A stretch of DNA of 43,128 bases from Gemmatales bacterium (GTDB taxonomy: Bacteria; Planctomycetota; Planctomycetia; Gemmatales; HRBIN36), in assembly GCA_025056555.1 (NCBI GenBank), contig JANWVZ010000007.1:1-43128 (forward strand), read 5' to 3'. The translations under genes were made by a program, and so were the position numbers. Positions 25,387 to 34,328 of the stretch are shown one piece after another (within the stretch, counting starts at the first letter, position 1; every line of letters starts with the position of its first letter). The notes under the pieces were generated by a model. The model was not told the DNA's origin. It did not search any database and saw nothing but the letters and a program-made list of their open reading frames with translations.

Positions 25387-26805
25387 TTAGAGGCTCACTT
25401 GATTCGATTTCCCTGAAAACAAATACACCAGCACACCAGCTAGCACGGGCACGGAAAAGATGGCGGCCAGCCACTTGGCGTACACAATGCTGTTATAAAG
25501 CATCCAGGCGCAAGTGAGGCAGAAGACTATCGGGACGATGGGATAAACTGGCAGGGGCATACAGAAGGGGCGTTCCCGATCCCTATCCACCAGACGCAGA
25601 ACAAACAAGGAGAGCCCTGTCATCAGGAAAAAAATCCAGAAAATGGGGGCCGTGGCCGCTACCAGGGTACCGAATCCACCAAAGTATTGTTGCCAGGGAA
25701 TCTGCACGCCCACGAGCTGATTAACTACGCTGTCAATAGCATGTCGGCCTGCTTCCGTCCCTACGCCCACAATCATAGCTAAGGCGATGAGCCATTGGAG
25801 TAGGAGCGACCAGTGCGGCGAGCCCAGGCGCGGATGCCATTGGGCTAACCACGCAAACACCCGATGCTCTGTCCCCAGCGCTGAATAGATCCGTGCGCCG
25901 GTGAAAATCAAACCGTTGACCGCGCCGAGCGCCGAGATCATGATAATCACGTGCATCGCGGCCGAGCCGTGCTCCCCGAGGAAGGCCAGCAACAAACGCC
26001 CTGGGACATTCGGTTGCTGCACCCCATGAAAGCCCAGACCGAGTAAGTACGCTAAGTTGACGAGCAGATAAATCAGCGTGATCAAACCCACGCCCAAAAA
26101 CAGCGCCAAGGGCAAATTGCGTCGCACGTTGCGTACTTCACCGGCCACGAAAGCTGCGTCATTCCATCCACCGTAAGCGTAGAGCACCATAATCATGGCA
26201 AAGCCAAAACCCATGGGCCCAACCTTGTAATCGGCAGGGACACTGAGAGCGTCTGACCGCGCCAAAGCCAAACCGGCTACGGTGATAGCGCCCAGCCCCA
26301 CAATCTTGACCACGCTAAGCAGGTTCTGCGTCCACTTCCCGAACACTACGCCAGCAATGTTCAGCAGCGACAACACAGTGACGCTGCCCGCAGCGAGTAA
26401 GGCGCGGCGATCTTCGGAACTCCCAGTCTGGGCAAAAAACAAATTATCCGCCGCATTGGCAAATACGAAAGCCATCGAGCCAATGCTCGCGGTCAGGATG
26501 GCCGTCAGCTGTGCCCAACCGAACAAAAATCCCACAAGCCGACCGAAGGCCCGTGTCAGATAGACGTAGTCGCCGCCGATGCGGGGATAGGTGGTCGCCA
26601 GTTCTGCATACACAAAGGCCCCCACCAGGGCCAGAATGCCACCTAACAGCCAAGCCCACAAGCCCATCCACGGGCCTGTGACGTTGCCGAAAATCAACGG
26701 GGGCACCTCGTAGATACTCGAACCAATCACTATGCCCACGATGATACACACAGCATCGAAGACACTCAACGTGGCGCGCGGCTCGCCCGGACTCTTGTGT
26801 TCCAT
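25387..26805 (-). CDS. APC-superfamily amino acid permease
   Basis: The 472-residue integral membrane protein has about 12 hydrophobic segments and opens with the APC signature 'VFDAVCIIVGIVIGSSIYEVPP' (residues 15-36; written here as 'VFDAVCIIVGIVIGSSIY' then 'EVPP'). The Gly-rich unwound helix 1 typical of LeuT-fold amino acid transporters is thus visible. Further family blocks are 'YAELATTYPRIGGDYVYLTRA' (as 'ELATTYPRIGGDYVYL') and 'YAYGGWNDAAFVAGEVRN'. It probably imports or exchanges amino acids; specificity cannot be told. I chose the ATG at 26805, with AAAGGGAG (26809-26816) just upstream, over an open start at 26964 that would add 53 non-typical residues. Confidence 0.9.
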   Translation of the reverse strand: MEHKSPGEPRATLSVFDAVCIIVGIVIGSSIYEVPPLIFGNVTGPWMGLWAWLLGGILALVGAFVYAELATTYPRIGGDYVYLTRAFGRLVGFLFGWAQLTAILTASIGSMAFVFANAADNLFFAQTGSSEDRRALLAAGSVTVLSLLNIAGVVFGKWTQNLLSVVKIVGLGAITVAGLALARSDALSVPADYKVGPMGFGFAMIMVLYAYGGWNDAAFVAGEVRNVRRNLPLALFLGVGLITLIYLLVNLAYLLGLGFHGVQQPNVPGRLLLAFLGEHGSAAMHVIIMISALGAVNGLIFTGARIYSALGTEHRVFAWLAQWHPRLGSPHWSLLLQWLIALAMIVGVGTEAGRHAIDSVVNQLVGVQIPWQQYFGGFGTLVAATAPIFWIFFLMTGLSLFVLRLVDRDRERPFCMPLPVYPIVPIVFCLTCAWMLYNSIVYAKWLAAIFSVPVLAGVLVYLFSGKSNQVSL

Positions 26806-27321
26806 GATCTCCCTTTCTTCGTTTCCGACTGTCTGCAGGTTATTATTGGCGGAGTTAGCACCTTGCGACACTCGTCCACGGGAAAGCGCTAATCTAAGAG
26901 CTAGAGACGATACTGCCAATAGGCCCTCACAAGGATAAGCGAGCCGCTCCAGTCCAGAGGCCATCTGTGCGAACCCCGGGCTTGAGTTGAACTAACAATA
27001 TCCCTCGAAACCAAGCTCAGCAAAAGTTGTCGCGTCAGTTCATGAGCAACCCTGTGCCAACCAAGGTTGGTTGCGGGGCCTTTCGTGTGCCTGGTTTATT
27101 GCCAGCTCGACAACACCAGCGTTGTGAAGGGGCTGCCGTAACTCGACAATGCCCCACCCCCGCGTCGAGGTGCAGCATGCCCCGTGTGCGGCCAAGTTCC
27201 CAGAAAAACCGGCCGTAGCTCGACAATGCCCCACCCCCGCGTCGAGGTGCATCTAGGAATTGGATTCCGCCCAGCAGGTACAATGATGCCGAGAGCTCAG
27301 TTGGTCGGGGAGGTACTGACG
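26806..27321. promoter_or_regulatory. Divergent, repeat- and hairpin-rich region between APC permease and ribD
   Basis: About 516 bases separate the two divergent genes. The ribD side (27045-27321) is full of inverted repeats: CCAACC/GGTTGG (27057-27062/27065-27070), which competes with GCAACC/GGTTGC (27046-27051/27069-27074); ACAAC/GTTGT near 27108-27123; and two copies of a 40-base direct repeat whose ends can pair. It lacks the conserved bases of an FMN riboswitch as far as I can see. A leader RNA or an array of protein-binding sites for ribD is possible. Confidence 0.5.
27135..27251. repeat. Pair of 40-base direct repeats with internal inverted repeat
   Basis: Copies at 27135-27174 and 27212-27251 are identical except for A/G at 27141/27218 and are spaced 77 bases apart. 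Within each, CTCGAC and GTCGAG can pair as a 6-bp stem around a C-rich loop of about 16 bases. A fragment with the same GCTCGACAA core occurs at about 27103-27111. Two copies only, with an unlike spacer, argue against CRISPR. The second copy ends 70 bases before the ribD start. Confidence 0.85.
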
Positions 27322-28455
27322 ATGGACGAGCCCTTCATGCGGCGCGCCTTGGAATTGGCCCAACGGGGGGAAGGCTATGTCGAACCCAATCCCCTGGTCG
27401 GTGCAGTCATCGTCCGCGACGGTCAAGTGGTGGGGGAGGGAGCTCACGAGTGCTTCGGCGGTCCACATGCCGAGATTCTAGCTTTGCGCCAGGCCGGCGA
27501 ATTGGCGCGGGGGGCCACGTTGTACGTCACCCTCGAGCCGTGTTGCCATTGGGGGAAAACACCCCCCTGCACCCAGGCTATCCTTCATGCCGGGATTCGC
27601 CGGGTGGTGGCGGCAATAGTGGATCCGTTTCCGGAGGTTTCGGGAAAAGGCTTGGCAGAGCTGAGGCAGGCGGGTGTCGTCGTAGAAGTCGGTTTGCTGG
27701 CTTGCGAAGCGCGCGAACTTAATGCTCCTTATCTGAAACGGTTGACCCGAGGCCGACCCTGGATCATTGCCAAATGGGCGATGTCCTGGGACGGTAAGAT
27801 CGCTACTGCGACGGGACAATCCAAGTGGCTCAGCGGTGAGGAATCTCGAACTCTGGCCCGACAGTGGCGCGGAAAGGTCGATGCGGTCTTGGTGGGCGTG
27901 GGCACGGTGTTACAGGACGATCCCCACCTGGGCCCCCCTGCCGACAGTCCGCGTCTGCCCCAGCGCATCATTCTCGATACACATTTGCGTATTCCAGTGG
28001 AGTCGCAATTGGTAAGAACGGCCCGACAAATACCAGTGCTCATTTTTCACGGCCCCGCCGCCAGTGAATCAAAACGGCAGGCTTTGGTGTCCGCCGGCTG
28101 CGAATGTGTGGCTGTCAGTCTGCAGCAAGGCCGAGTTTCCCCAGCAGCGGTACTTGATGAGTTGGGACGTCGCCTTGTCACCAAAGTGCTTGTGGAAGGG
28201 GGTGGAGCAGTCTTGGGAAGTTTTTTCGACATCGGCGAAGTGGACGAAGTCCGTGTCTTCCTGGCTCCTCTGCTCGTGGGCGGCCAACAAGCACCCACCC
28301 CGTTGGCGGGTCGCGGTATCGAACACCTCGCTGCGGCCTGGCGGCTTCGCCTTTGTTCCTCCCAACGAATAGGCAGCGACATCTTGGTGATCGGCAAACC
28401 GGCAAAAGCCGATTCAGCATTTCCAAGTGAAAGCCTGGCGACCAAACCGATATAG
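27322..28455 (+). CDS. ribD: Bifunctional riboflavin biosynthesis deaminase/reductase
   Basis: RibD deaminates 2,5-diamino-6-ribosylamino-pyrimidinone phosphate and then reduces the ribose side chain, two early steps of riboflavin synthesis. The 377-residue product has the zinc deaminase domain first, with H49-A-E51 ('GGPHAEI') and C74/C83 ('LEPCCHWGKTPPC'). The reductase domain from about residue 150 follows ('PWIIAKWAMSWDGKIAT', 'KVLVEGGGAVLGSF'). Start chosen at ATG 27322 with GGGGAGGT (27307-27314) seven bases upstream; the frame is open further upstream through the repeat region without family resemblance. It stands alone, away from ribH at the other end of the window, and is convergent with the ribonucleotide reductase gene 43 bases away. 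Confidence 0.96.
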   Translation: MDEPFMRRALELAQRGEGYVEPNPLVGAVIVRDGQVVGEGAHECFGGPHAEILALRQAGELARGATLYVTLEPCCHWGKTPPCTQAILHAGIRRVVAAIVDPFPEVSGKGLAELRQAGVVVEVGLLACEARELNAPYLKRLTRGRPWIIAKWAMSWDGKIATATGQSKWLSGEESRTLARQWRGKVDAVLVGVGTVLQDDPHLGPPADSPRLPQRIILDTHLRIPVESQLVRTARQIPVLIFHGPAASESKRQALVSAGCECVAVSLQQGRVSPAAVLDELGRRLVTKVLVEGGGAVLGSFFDIGEVDEVRVFLAPLLVGGQQAPTPLAGRGIEHLAAAWRLRLCSSQRIGSDILVIGKPAKADSAFPSESLATKPI

Positions 28456-28498
28456 TGCTGCTATACTCTCTTCCAAGCCCGTTTCGAGTCGGTGAGAA

Positions 28499-30343
28499 TC
28501 AGACAATCCTGCACGCCTCCGGATCGCAGCGGGAAAAATGTTCGCGTTCCTGGGGATGTTCGGTAGCCCCCAGAACCAACACCTGTTCCCCCTTGCTCCC
28601 ATAGCGGAATACCGTGATTCCTTTCAGTCCCGATTCGTAAGCTCGGCGATAGATGCGGGCTATATCTTCCGGTGTAGCCGTTTGGGGCAAGTTGATCGTC
28701 TTGGAGACAGCGTTGTCCACGTGTTTCTGGAAAGCTATCTGGATGTCCAGATGTTCGTCCGGCGTCAGCTCCAGGGCTGTGCGGAAAAGCTGACAGACTG
28801 CCTCCGGCAAGGGCTTGAGCTGGGACGAGGCGCTGTCCTCTGGAGCAGAAGGTGAGCGAACGGATCCCGGCGAAGTACGGGGAAAGTTTTGGAGTGTGCC
28901 GTGTTGCAGAAGATGTTCCTGCAGTTGGGGCGAAAAAAGGCCCTTGCCCTGGACATAACGAAGAAACAGCGGGTTGAGTTCCACCAAGGTAGCCCCGCCG
29001 AGCACACCCTGGCGCCGATAGGCCAGGGCAAAGAGGGGTTCGATGCTGGCCGAGGTTCCCGCAATGATGCTGAGCGTGCCGGTTGGAGCAATCGAAGTGC
29101 GCGTCGCGTTACGGACACGTCGGCCTTCGGCGGCATGGCGACTGTTTGGCCAATTCGGAAAAACGCCGCGCTCCTCGGCTAACCGTTGCGACATCCGCAG
29201 CGATTCTTCGTCCAGAAATGCGGCCAATTCTTCGGCGAGATGGACGGCGGCTGGAGAACCGTAGGGTATTTCCAGGAGAATCAGCATCTCCGCGAACCCC
29301 ATGACCCCCAGGCCAATCTTGCGATTGCCCTGAACTCTGGCGGCAATACGTGGGTCGGGCCAGCGGCTCACGTCTATGACGTCATCCAGGAAGCGCGTTA
29401 CCAGTTGCGCCAGTTCGCCCAGCTTAGTCCAGTCCACGACGTAACGGCCATCCGGGCCAAGGCGGACACAATGACTGAGATTAATCGAGGCAAGATTACA
29501 AGCTTCGTAAGGTAACAAAGGCACTTCCCCGCAGGGGTTGGTGGCTTCAATTGTTCCCAGGGACGGAGTAGGCTGACTGCGGTTAATAGTGTCCAGGAAG
29601 ACCAGGCCGGGATCACCCGTGTGCCAGGCTGCCTCACAAATCTGCTCAAAAATCCGCAGAGCCGACACTCGGCTTGTTAGGGTGCGGTTGTGGGGATTAA
29701 TGAGCGGAAGATCCTCGCGCCGTGCTAATGCCTGCATGAAAGCATCCGTAATTCCAACCGAGAGATTGAAATTACGGAAACTGACGCCATCACGTTTCGC
29801 TGCGATAAAGGTCTCGATATCGGGATGGTCCACGCGCAAGATGCCCATATTGGCGCCGCGTCGCTTCCCGCCTTGGCGGATGTTCTCGGTAGCCGCATCG
29901 AAGATGCGCATGAACGAAACCGGCCCCGAGGCTGATCCGCCCGTGCTGGCGACACGATCTCCTGCCGGCCGTAAGTGCGAAAAAGAAAAACCCGTTCCCC
30001 CTCCGGATTGCTGAATCAGGGCCATCAATTTCAGGGCATCGAAAATCGAAACCATGCTATCTTCGATGGGCAGTACGAAACAGGCACTGAGTTGGCCCAG
30101 AGGTGTGCCGGCGTTCATCAGGGTCGGCGAATTCGGCAAGAAATCCAACCGCATCATCGCGTCCAGAAACGCTTCTTCATACTGACGGGCTTGCCGCGCT
30201 GAACCGTAATATAGTTCGGCCTGAGCCACGGCTCGAGCTACTCGTGCGAATAATTCTTCGGGCGATTCCACGATCCGGCCCTGCGGATCGCGGCGCAGGT
30301 ATCGCGCCTCCAGCACCCGCACGGCATTGGGCGTCAGTTCCAT
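28499..30343 (-). CDS. nrdJ: Adenosylcobalamin-dependent (class II) ribonucleotide reductase
   Basis: This single-chain enzyme makes deoxyribonucleotides using coenzyme B12 as radical source. In the 614-residue product the thiyl-radical site is C271 in 'ATNPCGEVPL', with N269 and E273 in place. The reducible pair is C88 ('GQLSACFVLP') and C282 ('YEACNLASINL'). 'QQSGGGTGFSFS' and 'RQGGKRRGANMG' form the substrate and phosphate sites, and C606/C611 near the C terminus ('CDPEACRIV') are the expected electron shuttle. There is no ATP-cone at the N terminus. Start chosen at ATG 30343, family-typical; upstream codons to 30424 are open but not similar. The AGGAGG ribosome binding site lies inside a perfect 18-base palindrome. 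It is divergent from a sensor kinase. Confidence 0.95.
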   Translation of the reverse strand: MELTPNAVRVLEARYLRRDPQGRIVESPEELFARVARAVAQAELYYGSARQARQYEEAFLDAMMRLDFLPNSPTLMNAGTPLGQLSACFVLPIEDSMVSIFDALKLMALIQQSGGGTGFSFSHLRPAGDRVASTGGSASGPVSFMRIFDAATENIRQGGKRRGANMGILRVDHPDIETFIAAKRDGVSFRNFNLSVGITDAFMQALARREDLPLINPHNRTLTSRVSALRIFEQICEAAWHTGDPGLVFLDTINRSQPTPSLGTIEATNPCGEVPLLPYEACNLASINLSHCVRLGPDGRYVVDWTKLGELAQLVTRFLDDVIDVSRWPDPRIAARVQGNRKIGLGVMGFAEMLILLEIPYGSPAAVHLAEELAAFLDEESLRMSQRLAEERGVFPNWPNSRHAAEGRRVRNATRTSIAPTGTLSIIAGTSASIEPLFALAYRRQGVLGGATLVELNPLFLRYVQGKGLFSPQLQEHLLQHGTLQNFPRTSPGSVRSPSAPEDSASSQLKPLPEAVCQLFRTALELTPDEHLDIQIAFQKHVDNAVSKTINLPQTATPEDIARIYRRAYESGLKGITVFRYGSKGEQVLVLGATEHPQEREHFSRCDPEACRIV

Positions 30344-30345
30344 CG

Positions 30346-30363
30346 TTACAGGTCCTCCTGTAA
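30346..30363 (-). promoter_or_regulatory. Perfect palindrome enclosing the nrdJ ribosome binding site
   Basis: On the minus strand TTACAGGAGGACCTGTAA forms a 7-bp stem (TTACAGG/CCTGTAA) with an AGGA loop. It contains the AGGAGG Shine-Dalgarno sequence and ends two bases before the ATG at 30343. As RNA it would partly hide the ribosome binding site; as DNA it could be an operator. Both are inferences. Confidence 0.7.
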
Positions 30364-30372
30364 ACCAGTCTA

Positions 30373-30424
30373 TGCAGCGCTCTGCAGTCGGGCACAGAGG
30401 CGGAGTGGCGCACTCTGCCGCCAC
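30373..30424. promoter_or_regulatory. Two further hairpins in the nrdJ-kinase divergent region
   Basis: TGCAG (30373-30377) pairs with CTGCA (30382-30386) across a 4-base loop, and GTGGCG (30405-30410) pairs with CGCCAC (30419-30424) across 8 bases. The second ends nine bases before the kinase ATG, next to its GAGGG ribosome binding site. Together with the nrdJ palindrome, almost the whole 90-base divergent region can fold. Confidence 0.55.
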
Positions 30425-30433
30425 GAGGGCACA

Positions 30434-31774
30434 ATGAATTGGTACAACACGGCCATCTTGGCAGCTGAAATCGTACTGGCGATCGTGTTAGGCAGCCTGA
30501 TCGGCTGGCTCGTAGCGTATTGGCGAGGGCGACACCAACGGCCCAAGGCGGAACTGGAATCTTCCAGCACATCGCTACCGCCCCCCGACCTGGTCCACCC
30601 TGCTCCGCCCAGCGAGACGGCCGAGTCCATCTTGTCGTCGGTGGTGCAATTGCAATGGCCAGCTATTTTAGAAGCAGCGGGGGAAGGTCTGCTGCTCCTG
30701 GACGCCAACCAAACGGTGCTGCTGGCCAACAGGACAGTGGGCGAGTTCTTTGGCATGGCTCCCGAAGGGTTACACGGTCGAAAGTTCTGGGAATTGATAC
30801 AACATCGGCCCCTCCTCGACGCTTTGGAGCACGTTCAACTGGGGGCCACCGTGCACGCCGAAGTAACTGTGCACTATCCGCGGGAACGTATCTTGCGCCT
30901 ACACTTGCTGGTGCCTCGCGGTAGTACGGTATCTTCCGAGGCCCGTCGGGGGGGCGCAATGACCGGCCAATCATTACGCCCTCCCGCGTTGCCGATTTCG
31001 ACCGCACCTCGGGATGTCCCCAGCGGCATCACCGTCATCATCGTCCGCGATGTTACGGAATTGCGCCGCCTGGAACAATACCGCCGCGAGTTTCTGGCCA
31101 ATGTCTCCCACGAACTGAAAACTCCCCTGACGGCCATTCAGGCGGCTGCTGAAACGTTACAAGCCGCTCTCTGTGCCGATCCCCAGTCGGCCAGTCGTTT
31201 TGTCCAACACATTCTGGACAACGCGCAACGCCTGCATCGGCTCGTCCAGGACATGCTGCAACTCGCCCGTCTGGAAGCAGGACAACAGACTTGGCACAAG
31301 GAAGCAGTTTGCGTGGCAGAGGTAGTGCAGGATGTCGTGGAACGCCATCAGGCACGTGCCCAGCAGAAAGGTTTGGCATTGCAGATCGTTTCCGAGCACC
31401 CGGAACTGCGGACCTGGGTGGACGCCGAGGCACTGGTGCGTATTTTGGAAAACCTGCTGGACAATGCCATCAAATACACCGCCCGAGGCAGCATCAGTAT
31501 CCGTTGGTGGCCTGCTGAAAACCACGTCGTTCTCGAAATCGCCGATACCGGTGAAGGCATTGCCCCCGAGAATCTTCCGCGCATCTTCGAGCGCTTCTAT
31601 CGCGTGGACAAAGGGCGCAGCCGTGACCAGGGGGGCAGCGGCCTGGGACTGGCTATCGTCAAGCACTTGGTGCACGCTATGGACGGCGTTATTCACGTAC
31701 AGAGTCAGTTGGGCGTGGGCACTCGATTTACGGTCCGACTTCCCGGTGCGGAAGCCGCGTCCCCAATCGGATGA
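30434..31774 (+). CDS. PAS-containing membrane sensor histidine kinase (PhoR-like)
   Basis: The 446-residue protein has one N-terminal membrane helix (about 6-29), a linker and a PAS-type sensor region (about 73-210, interrupted by a Pro/Arg-rich insert near 165-195). A HisKA dimerisation domain follows with the phosphorylated H226 in 'FLANVSHELKTPLTAIQ', then a HATPase with N-box 'ENLLDNAIKYT', G1 'DTGEGIAPENLPRIFERFYR' and G2 'GGSGLGLAIVKHLV'. All catalytic boxes are intact, so it should autophosphorylate. No response regulator is adjacent: nrdJ is divergent upstream and a convergent isomerase lies downstream. Only one transmembrane segment and no periplasmic loop are seen, suggesting an intracellular signal. 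Confidence 0.92.
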   Translation: MNWYNTAILAAEIVLAIVLGSLIGWLVAYWRGRHQRPKAELESSSTSLPPPDLVHPAPPSETAESILSSVVQLQWPAILEAAGEGLLLLDANQTVLLANRTVGEFFGMAPEGLHGRKFWELIQHRPLLDALEHVQLGATVHAEVTVHYPRERILRLHLLVPRGSTVSSEARRGGAMTGQSLRPPALPISTAPRDVPSGITVIIVRDVTELRRLEQYRREFLANVSHELKTPLTAIQAAAETLQAALCADPQSASRFVQHILDNAQRLHRLVQDMLQLARLEAGQQTWHKEAVCVAEVVQDVVERHQARAQQKGLALQIVSEHPELRTWVDAEALVRILENLLDNAIKYTARGSISIRWWPAENHVVLEIADTGEGIAPENLPRIFERFYRVDKGRSRDQGGSGLGLAIVKHLVHAMDGVIHVQSQLGVGTRFTVRLPGAEAASPIG

Positions 31775-31917
31775 CGAGCCTCGTAACACTTGTGGGCGCT
31801 GACCCAAATTATATCACCCTGTGCAACTTAGCCAACGCTAACACACCGGCAGACGACAACTTCGAGGGCTTCCACGTTGAGCACGGAAAGGCGGCGCTCT
31901 CGGCCCAGGCTTGTTTA

Positions 31918-32826
31918 TTACGACACGAACTGCTCCAGAAAACGACGGCTTTGCCGCAGAGCGCGAATCCGGTCGGCCAACGAACCTTCATAAGCGCGAT
32001 CCTCGACCTCGACGCACACCGGCCCGTTATAACCGACGTCATTTAGCGCCGCGAAGAAGCGTCCCCAATGCACGTCGCCCAGTCCCGGCAGTTTCGGGGT
32101 GTGCCAACCCAGACCGAGCACGCCGACCTCCTGAAGCTTTTCCCGATCCAGGCGAGCATCTTTGGCATGAATGTGGACAATGCGTTGGCCAAACTCGCGG
32201 ATGCACGGCACCGGATCAATCAGCAGCCAGACCAGGTGCGACGGATCCAGATTCAATCCCAGGCAGGGTGAGGCCAATTCACTGAAAAGTTTCCGCCATA
32301 CTGCCGGCGACATGGCCAGATTCTTCCCTGCAGGCCATTCGTCATAACTGAACAGCATCGGGCAGTTCTCGATGCCAATCCGGATTCGATGCCGCTCAGC
32401 ATGGCTGATTATGTCCGGCCAAACTTCACGCAGACGGGGCCAGTTGTCTTCGATCGTGAGCCGCCAATCCCGTCCGATGAATGTGTTGACCACGCCGACC
32501 CCCAACCGCGCTGCTGCAGTGATCACCTGTTTCAGGTGCTCCGTGACACGGCGACGGTGCTCCGCATCCGGATCCAGCGGGTTCGGATAGTAGCCCAGGC
32601 CCGAGATGCTGATGCCGTATTGTTTCAGCAAACCCTGAATGCGCTGCACCTCGCCATCCTCGAGGCGGCTGACGTCCACGTGGGTAACACCAGCATACCG
32701 TCGTTCCGCTTTGCCCACCGGCCAGCACATCAGTTCCACACATTGGTACCCTTCGTCTCGGGCGATGCGAAGCACCTCTTCCAGGGAGCAATCGGGCAGA
32801 ATGGCACTGACGAATCCCAGTTGCAT
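31918..32826 (-). CDS. Sugar phosphate isomerase/epimerase-like TIM barrel (AP endonuclease family 2 fold)
   Basis: The 302-residue cytoplasmic protein has the xylose-isomerase-like TIM-barrel family pattern. Candidate metal ligands are the Glu in 'IGIENCPM', the Asp/His in '[10 protein letters not shown]', the His in 'HIHAKDAR' and the Glu in 'VCVEVEDR'. The N terminus '[19 protein letters not shown]' is typical of planctomycete members. The reaction, likely isomerisation or epimerisation of a sugar or inositol derivative, cannot be specified. The start has AGGAGGAGC directly upstream. It lies 41 bases downstream of cardiolipin synthase on the same strand, so co-transcription is likely, though a functional link is not obvious. 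Confidence 0.87.
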   Translation of the reverse strand: MQLGFVSAILPDCSLEEVLRIARDEGYQCVELMCWPVGKAERRYAGVTHVDVSRLEDGEVQRIQGLLKQYGISISGLGYYPNPLDPDAEHRRRVTEHLKQVITAAARLGVGVVNTFIGRDWRLTIEDNWPRLREVWPDIISHAERHRIRIGIENCPMLFSYDEWPAGKNLAMSPAVWRKLFSELASPCLGLNLDPSHLVWLLIDPVPCIREFGQRIVHIHAKDARLDREKLQEVGVLGLGWHTPKLPGLGDVHWGRFFAALNDVGYNGPVCVEVEDRAYEGSLADRIRALRQSRRFLEQFVS

Positions 32827-32867
32827 GAGGCTCCTCCTGGCACACGGCTCACGGGATCGGACTTATT

Positions 32868-34328
32868 TTACAACAACGGTGCAAACAGACGGGAAAAATT
32901 CTCTGCCAGACGCACTTGCCATCCACGTTGGCGGAATTTGGCGCGGTCGAGCAATTCGCTTCGGGCAAAATCCAGTTCAAAAGCGCGACGTAATTCCTGC
33001 AATTCTGCCTCTGAGTGCAGAACACAGTTGATCTCAAAATTCAGGCGCAAACTGCGGTAATCCAGGTTAACACTGCCGACGTAGCCCCAGGCATCGTCCA
33101 CCAGCATCATCTTGGAATGCATCATACCGGGCAGATATTCATAAAACCGGATGCCCTCATCCAGCAGTTCATCTACGTAAGCGCGGGTGGCGAAATGAGT
33201 CAGCCAATGATCCGCGACGCGCGGCAGGAGGATGCGCACCTCGGCCCCCACCCGCGCAGCTAAACGCAGTGCATCCAGCAGACCAGGGTCGGGCACAAAG
33301 TAAGGCGTGGCAATCCAGAGACGTTTGCGGGCCATGCTGATCGCCGCGAACAGCAAGTCGCGATTGGCGTTCTTCGCCTGGTCTGGGCCGCTATTTACGA
33401 TTTGCACCACCGCGTCCCCCGCCGGCTCGCACCGGGGAAAATAGGATGCCCCGCGCAAATCCTCGCCGCTGGCAAACTGCCAATCTTCGGCAAAAACCAT
33501 CTGCAGACAGGCCACGGCAGGCCCTTCCACACAAATATGTTCGTCCCGCCAGTCTCCGAAGCGAGGATCGCGGCCGAGGTATTCGTCGCCGATGTTGATG
33601 CCCCCCGTGAAGGCGATACGCCCGTCCACGACGGTAATCTTGCGATGGTTCCTCAAGTTCACTTGGATACGCCGTCGCAGCGGGTTGATAGTCAGGAACG
33701 GTTCACATCGCCCTCCTGCTTTACACAACGGCCTGATGAAGGAAGTATGGAGAAGAATCGAACCGACGGCGTCATAAAGCAGGCGCACCTCCACCCCCTG
33801 CTGTGCCTTGGCAATGAGCTTTTCCAATAAACGCCCGCCGGTCATGTCGGCGCGCACGATGAAATATTCCAGATGGATATGGTGCTCAGCCTGGTCAATG
33901 GCCTGGAACATGTCCTCAAACGCATCCCTGGTCTGGTGGTAGAACCGCACTCGATTGCCGTAGCTGACTGGAAAAGCCCCCAACTGAGCCGCTAACTGCC
34001 CCAGGTTGTTCCAGGTGGGCGATGACCGCGGACGCGCCTGACCGCGTTGCAGATGTTCCGGAAGGGAGCGTTCTCGCGCTGTCGCCGACAGCCGCAAACG
34101 CCGACGCTTCCGAATCGGACGATACACGTAGTTATAGCCGAACAATGCAAACAGTATGATGCCAAGAACTGGCACGCCAATCACCGTCAACGCCCAAGCC
34201 GGGGCCGAGGGCGATTCCTTCTTGGTGTAAAGCACCCAAGGCACGCCGAGCACTATGGACAGGGCGTGCACGATGGCTATTGCCGAGAGCACAAGCGCCA
34301 GCGGATGCTCTGCGATAAACTCGGACAT
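32868..34328 (-). CDS. cls: Cardiolipin synthase (PLD superfamily)
   Basis: The 486-residue membrane enzyme joins two phosphatidylglycerols, or related lipids, into cardiolipin. Two N-terminal membrane helices (about 10-33 and 45-65) carry the PLD-N-type pattern. The catalytic HKD motifs are H228-R-K230-xxxx-D235 ('NHRKITVVDG') and H404-S-K406-xxxx-D411 ('MHSKMMLVDD'). The surrounding 'FTGGINIGDEYLGRD' and 'YVGSVNLDYRSL' are typical of bacterial Cls. Length is normal. It is the second PLD-superfamily protein of the window, clearly distinct from the exported lipoprotein at 14976. It is divergent from the DUF1549/1553 gene, with about 206 bases between. Confidence 0.94.
   Translation of the reverse strand: MSEFIAEHPLALVLSAIAIVHALSIVLGVPWVLYTKKESPSAPAWALTVIGVPVLGIILFALFGYNYVYRPIRKRRRLRLSATARERSLPEHLQRGQARPRSSPTWNNLGQLAAQLGAFPVSYGNRVRFYHQTRDAFEDMFQAIDQAEHHIHLEYFIVRADMTGGRLLEKLIAKAQQGVEVRLLYDAVGSILLHTSFIRPLCKAGGRCEPFLTINPLRRRIQVNLRNHRKITVVDGRIAFTGGINIGDEYLGRDPRFGDWRDEHICVEGPAVACLQMVFAEDWQFASGEDLRGASYFPRCEPAGDAVVQIVNSGPDQAKNANRDLLFAAISMARKRLWIATPYFVPDPGLLDALRLAARVGAEVRILLPRVADHWLTHFATRAYVDELLDEGIRFYEYLPGMMHSKMMLVDDAWGYVGSVNLDYRSLRLNFEINCVLHSEAELQELRRAFELDFARSELLDRAKFRQRGWQVRLAENFSRLFAPLL

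Noticed and set aside
27135-27251. CRISPR-like direct repeats
   Set aside because: Only two copies, a single spacer of 37 bases, no cas genes, and the repeat is better explained as a leader or interspersed element.
26806-27321. FMN riboswitch before ribD
   Set aside because: The conserved FMN-element sequence blocks could not be found by eye; a covariance search would decide.
30344-30433. Cobalamin riboswitch or NrdR box before nrdJ
   Set aside because: The region is only 90 bases and shows neither the B12-box nor an NrdR-type AT-rich motif.
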